A stretch of DNA of 64,000 nucleotides, from assembly GCF_017743865.1 (NCBI RefSeq), contig NZ_JAGHRJ010000004.1:1-64000 (forward strand), read 5' to 3'. Below, piece after piece: positions 63,127 to 64,000 of the stretch (positions are counted from its first letter, which is position 1; the number at the start of each line of letters is the position of its first letter). The translations under genes and the position numbers were made by a program. The notes beneath the pieces are model-generated. The model worked only from the letters and a program-made list of their open reading frames with translations. It had not been told where the DNA came from and searched no databases. Source of the stretch: Labrenzia sp. R4_2. Its GTDB lineage: Bacteria > Pseudomonadota > Alphaproteobacteria > Rhizobiales > Stappiaceae.

Positions 63127-64000
63127 TTACCTGAACATGGGCGGACGGGCGTCTACCCAAATGCCCTGTCGTTTTCCGCTGTCCGCGACTGCAAAAACCG
63201 CCGCCATTGAACGCAGGCCATCTTCGACCCGCGGGTACAGGTCCGCCGCCGGATCCATTGGCCTGCCATCCTTCCGCGCATGAATGGCTTCGGCGAGATC
63301 GGTGTAGATGTTGGCAAATGCCAACGGCATGCCTTCCGCGTGTCCGATTGTGACCCGCGATGTCCGGTCAGCCTCAGGCGACAATCCCCCTTCTCCCCGC
63401 TCAATGATCTCTAAACGACCGTTGAGCGGCATCCAGTAGAGCTGGTTTGGTTGCTCCTGGGACCACCGCAATCCGCCCTTTTCGCCAAAGATCTGAAGGG
63501 TCAGTCCGTGTTGTCGGCCTATCGCGACAGAGGACGTCCAAAGCCGGCCAACCGCTCCGCTGTCCATTCGGAAGTTCACCATGGCATCATCTTCAAGCTC
63601 ACGGCTGGCAATGCAGGATACAGTGTCCGCGGACAAGCGCTCGACTTCCTGCCCGGTCACAAAAGACGCCATGTGAAGCGCATGAATGCCGCAATCGGCG
63701 AATTGCGCCGAAACCCCGGCCTGGGCCGGGTCATACCGCCACCGGACGCGCGGGTTGTCAGCATCGGCCGCGTCAGCGTGGTGCCCGTGTGCAAATTCCG
63801 CCTTGACCAGACGGATTTTTCCAAGATCGCCGCGCGCGACCATGGCCTTCATGTGCCGGACCAGTGAATAGCCGGTATAGCCATAGTTGACCGCGCAGAT
63901 GTTCCCGGTTCCTTTGGAAATCCGGACGATTTCTTCGCCCTCCTCAACCGTCATGGTCATCGGCTTTTCGCAAAGGACATGAAACCCGTTCTCAAGGAAA
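63127..64000 (-). CDS. Gfo/Idh/MocA-family oxidoreductase (partial, runs off the right edge)
   Basis: The frame is open to the window end; 290 codons are visible and the N-terminal Rossmann GxGxxG lies outside. The visible part begins FLENGFHVLCEKPMTM, the family's EKP motif (Lys catalytic), then FADCGIHALHMASFVTG with the expected D-x-x-x-H substrate residues. These NAD(P)-dependent enzymes oxidise sugars, inositols or their derivatives. With the FrcBCA-type importer and LacI regulator next to it, it is probably the first enzyme of that sugar or cyclitol pathway. Confidence 0.85.
   Translation of the reverse strand, partial: FLENGFHVLCEKPMTMTVEEGEEIVRISKGTGNICAVNYGYTGYSLVRHMKAMVARGDLGKIRLVKAEFAHGHHADAADADNPRVRWRYDPAQAGVSAQFADCGIHALHMASFVTGQEVERLSADTVSCIASRELEDDAMVNFRMDSGAVGRLWTSSVAIGRQHGLTLQIFGEKGGLRWSQEQPNQLYWMPLNGRLEIIERGEGGLSPEADRTSRVTIGHAEGMPLAFANIYTDLAEAIHARKDGRPMDPAADLYPRVEDGLRSMAAVFAVADSGKRQGIWVDARPPMFR

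Overview
The window reads as a chromosomal catabolic region of a marine alphaproteobacterium, most likely of the Roseibium/Labrenzia (Stappiaceae) or roseobacter kind. The grounds are the dense packing of high-affinity importers (two TRAP, four ABC and one TTT system), organosulfonate genes (xsc, a cuyA-type lyase), GntR/LysR/IclR/LacI regulators beside each cluster, and mid-to-high GC with Shine-Dalgarno starts. No rRNA, complete tRNA or CRISPR array is visible. Species assignment is inference.

Layout. 1-2.2 kb: decayed DNA (LysR stump, twice-frameshifted GntR gene, truncated copy of a small secreted-protein gene). 2.2-11.8 kb: an acid/amino-acid catabolic cluster (Asp/Glu-racemase-family protein, GntR, ThDP enzyme, LysR, enolase-superfamily enzyme, D-amino-acid-dehydrogenase-like flavoprotein, TRAP importer). 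11.9-15.2 kb: a small secreted protein, then a compact cassette of unknown genes containing a 4x7-bp tandem repeat that breaks one reading frame, followed by an iteron-like octamer cluster and a row of hairpins. 15.2-26.3 kb: a sugar or sugar-acid regulon with two divergent operons sharing GntR operators TTTTGYATGCAAAA (ABC importer, UPF0261, two class II aldolases, metallo-beta-lactamase-fold hydrolase, HAD protein, FGGY kinase). 26.3-28.5 kb: tyrosine integrase plus a 48-bp 3' half of a tRNA-Met(CAU) gene, apparently the right junction of an island extending leftward. 29.1-37.8 kb: an isethionate-type gene set (TauE/SafE exporter, Xsc, GMC dehydrogenase, TRAP importer with Tat signal, IclR). 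38.6-45.1 kb: a Dpp/Opp-like ABC importer. 45.2-52 kb: TTT importer with fused TctA-TctB, a sulfolactate-dehydrogenase-like enzyme, D-tartrate dehydratase and an aldo/keto reductase. 52.1-58.7 kb: LysR, L-cysteate sulfo-lyase-like enzyme, a ProXVW-type ABC importer and an alpha/beta hydrolase. 58.8 kb: relic of a second integrase. 58.9-64 kb: a ribose/fructose-type ABC importer, LacI regulator and the start of a Gfo/Idh/MocA gene running off the right edge.

How it works together: each module pairs an importer with two to five enzymes and its own regulator. All seven solute-binding-protein genes are followed, inside their operons, by a strong hairpin before the next transporter gene, a shared layout expected to yield more binding protein than membrane components. 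Xsc and the CuyA-like lyase would both release sulfite, with a TauE/SafE exporter as the likely exit.

Most worth a second look: the repeat-interrupted cassette at 12.4-14.5 kb and its structured flank, the hairpin rule after binding-protein genes, the orphan GntR sugar regulon, and the split sulfonate pathway.
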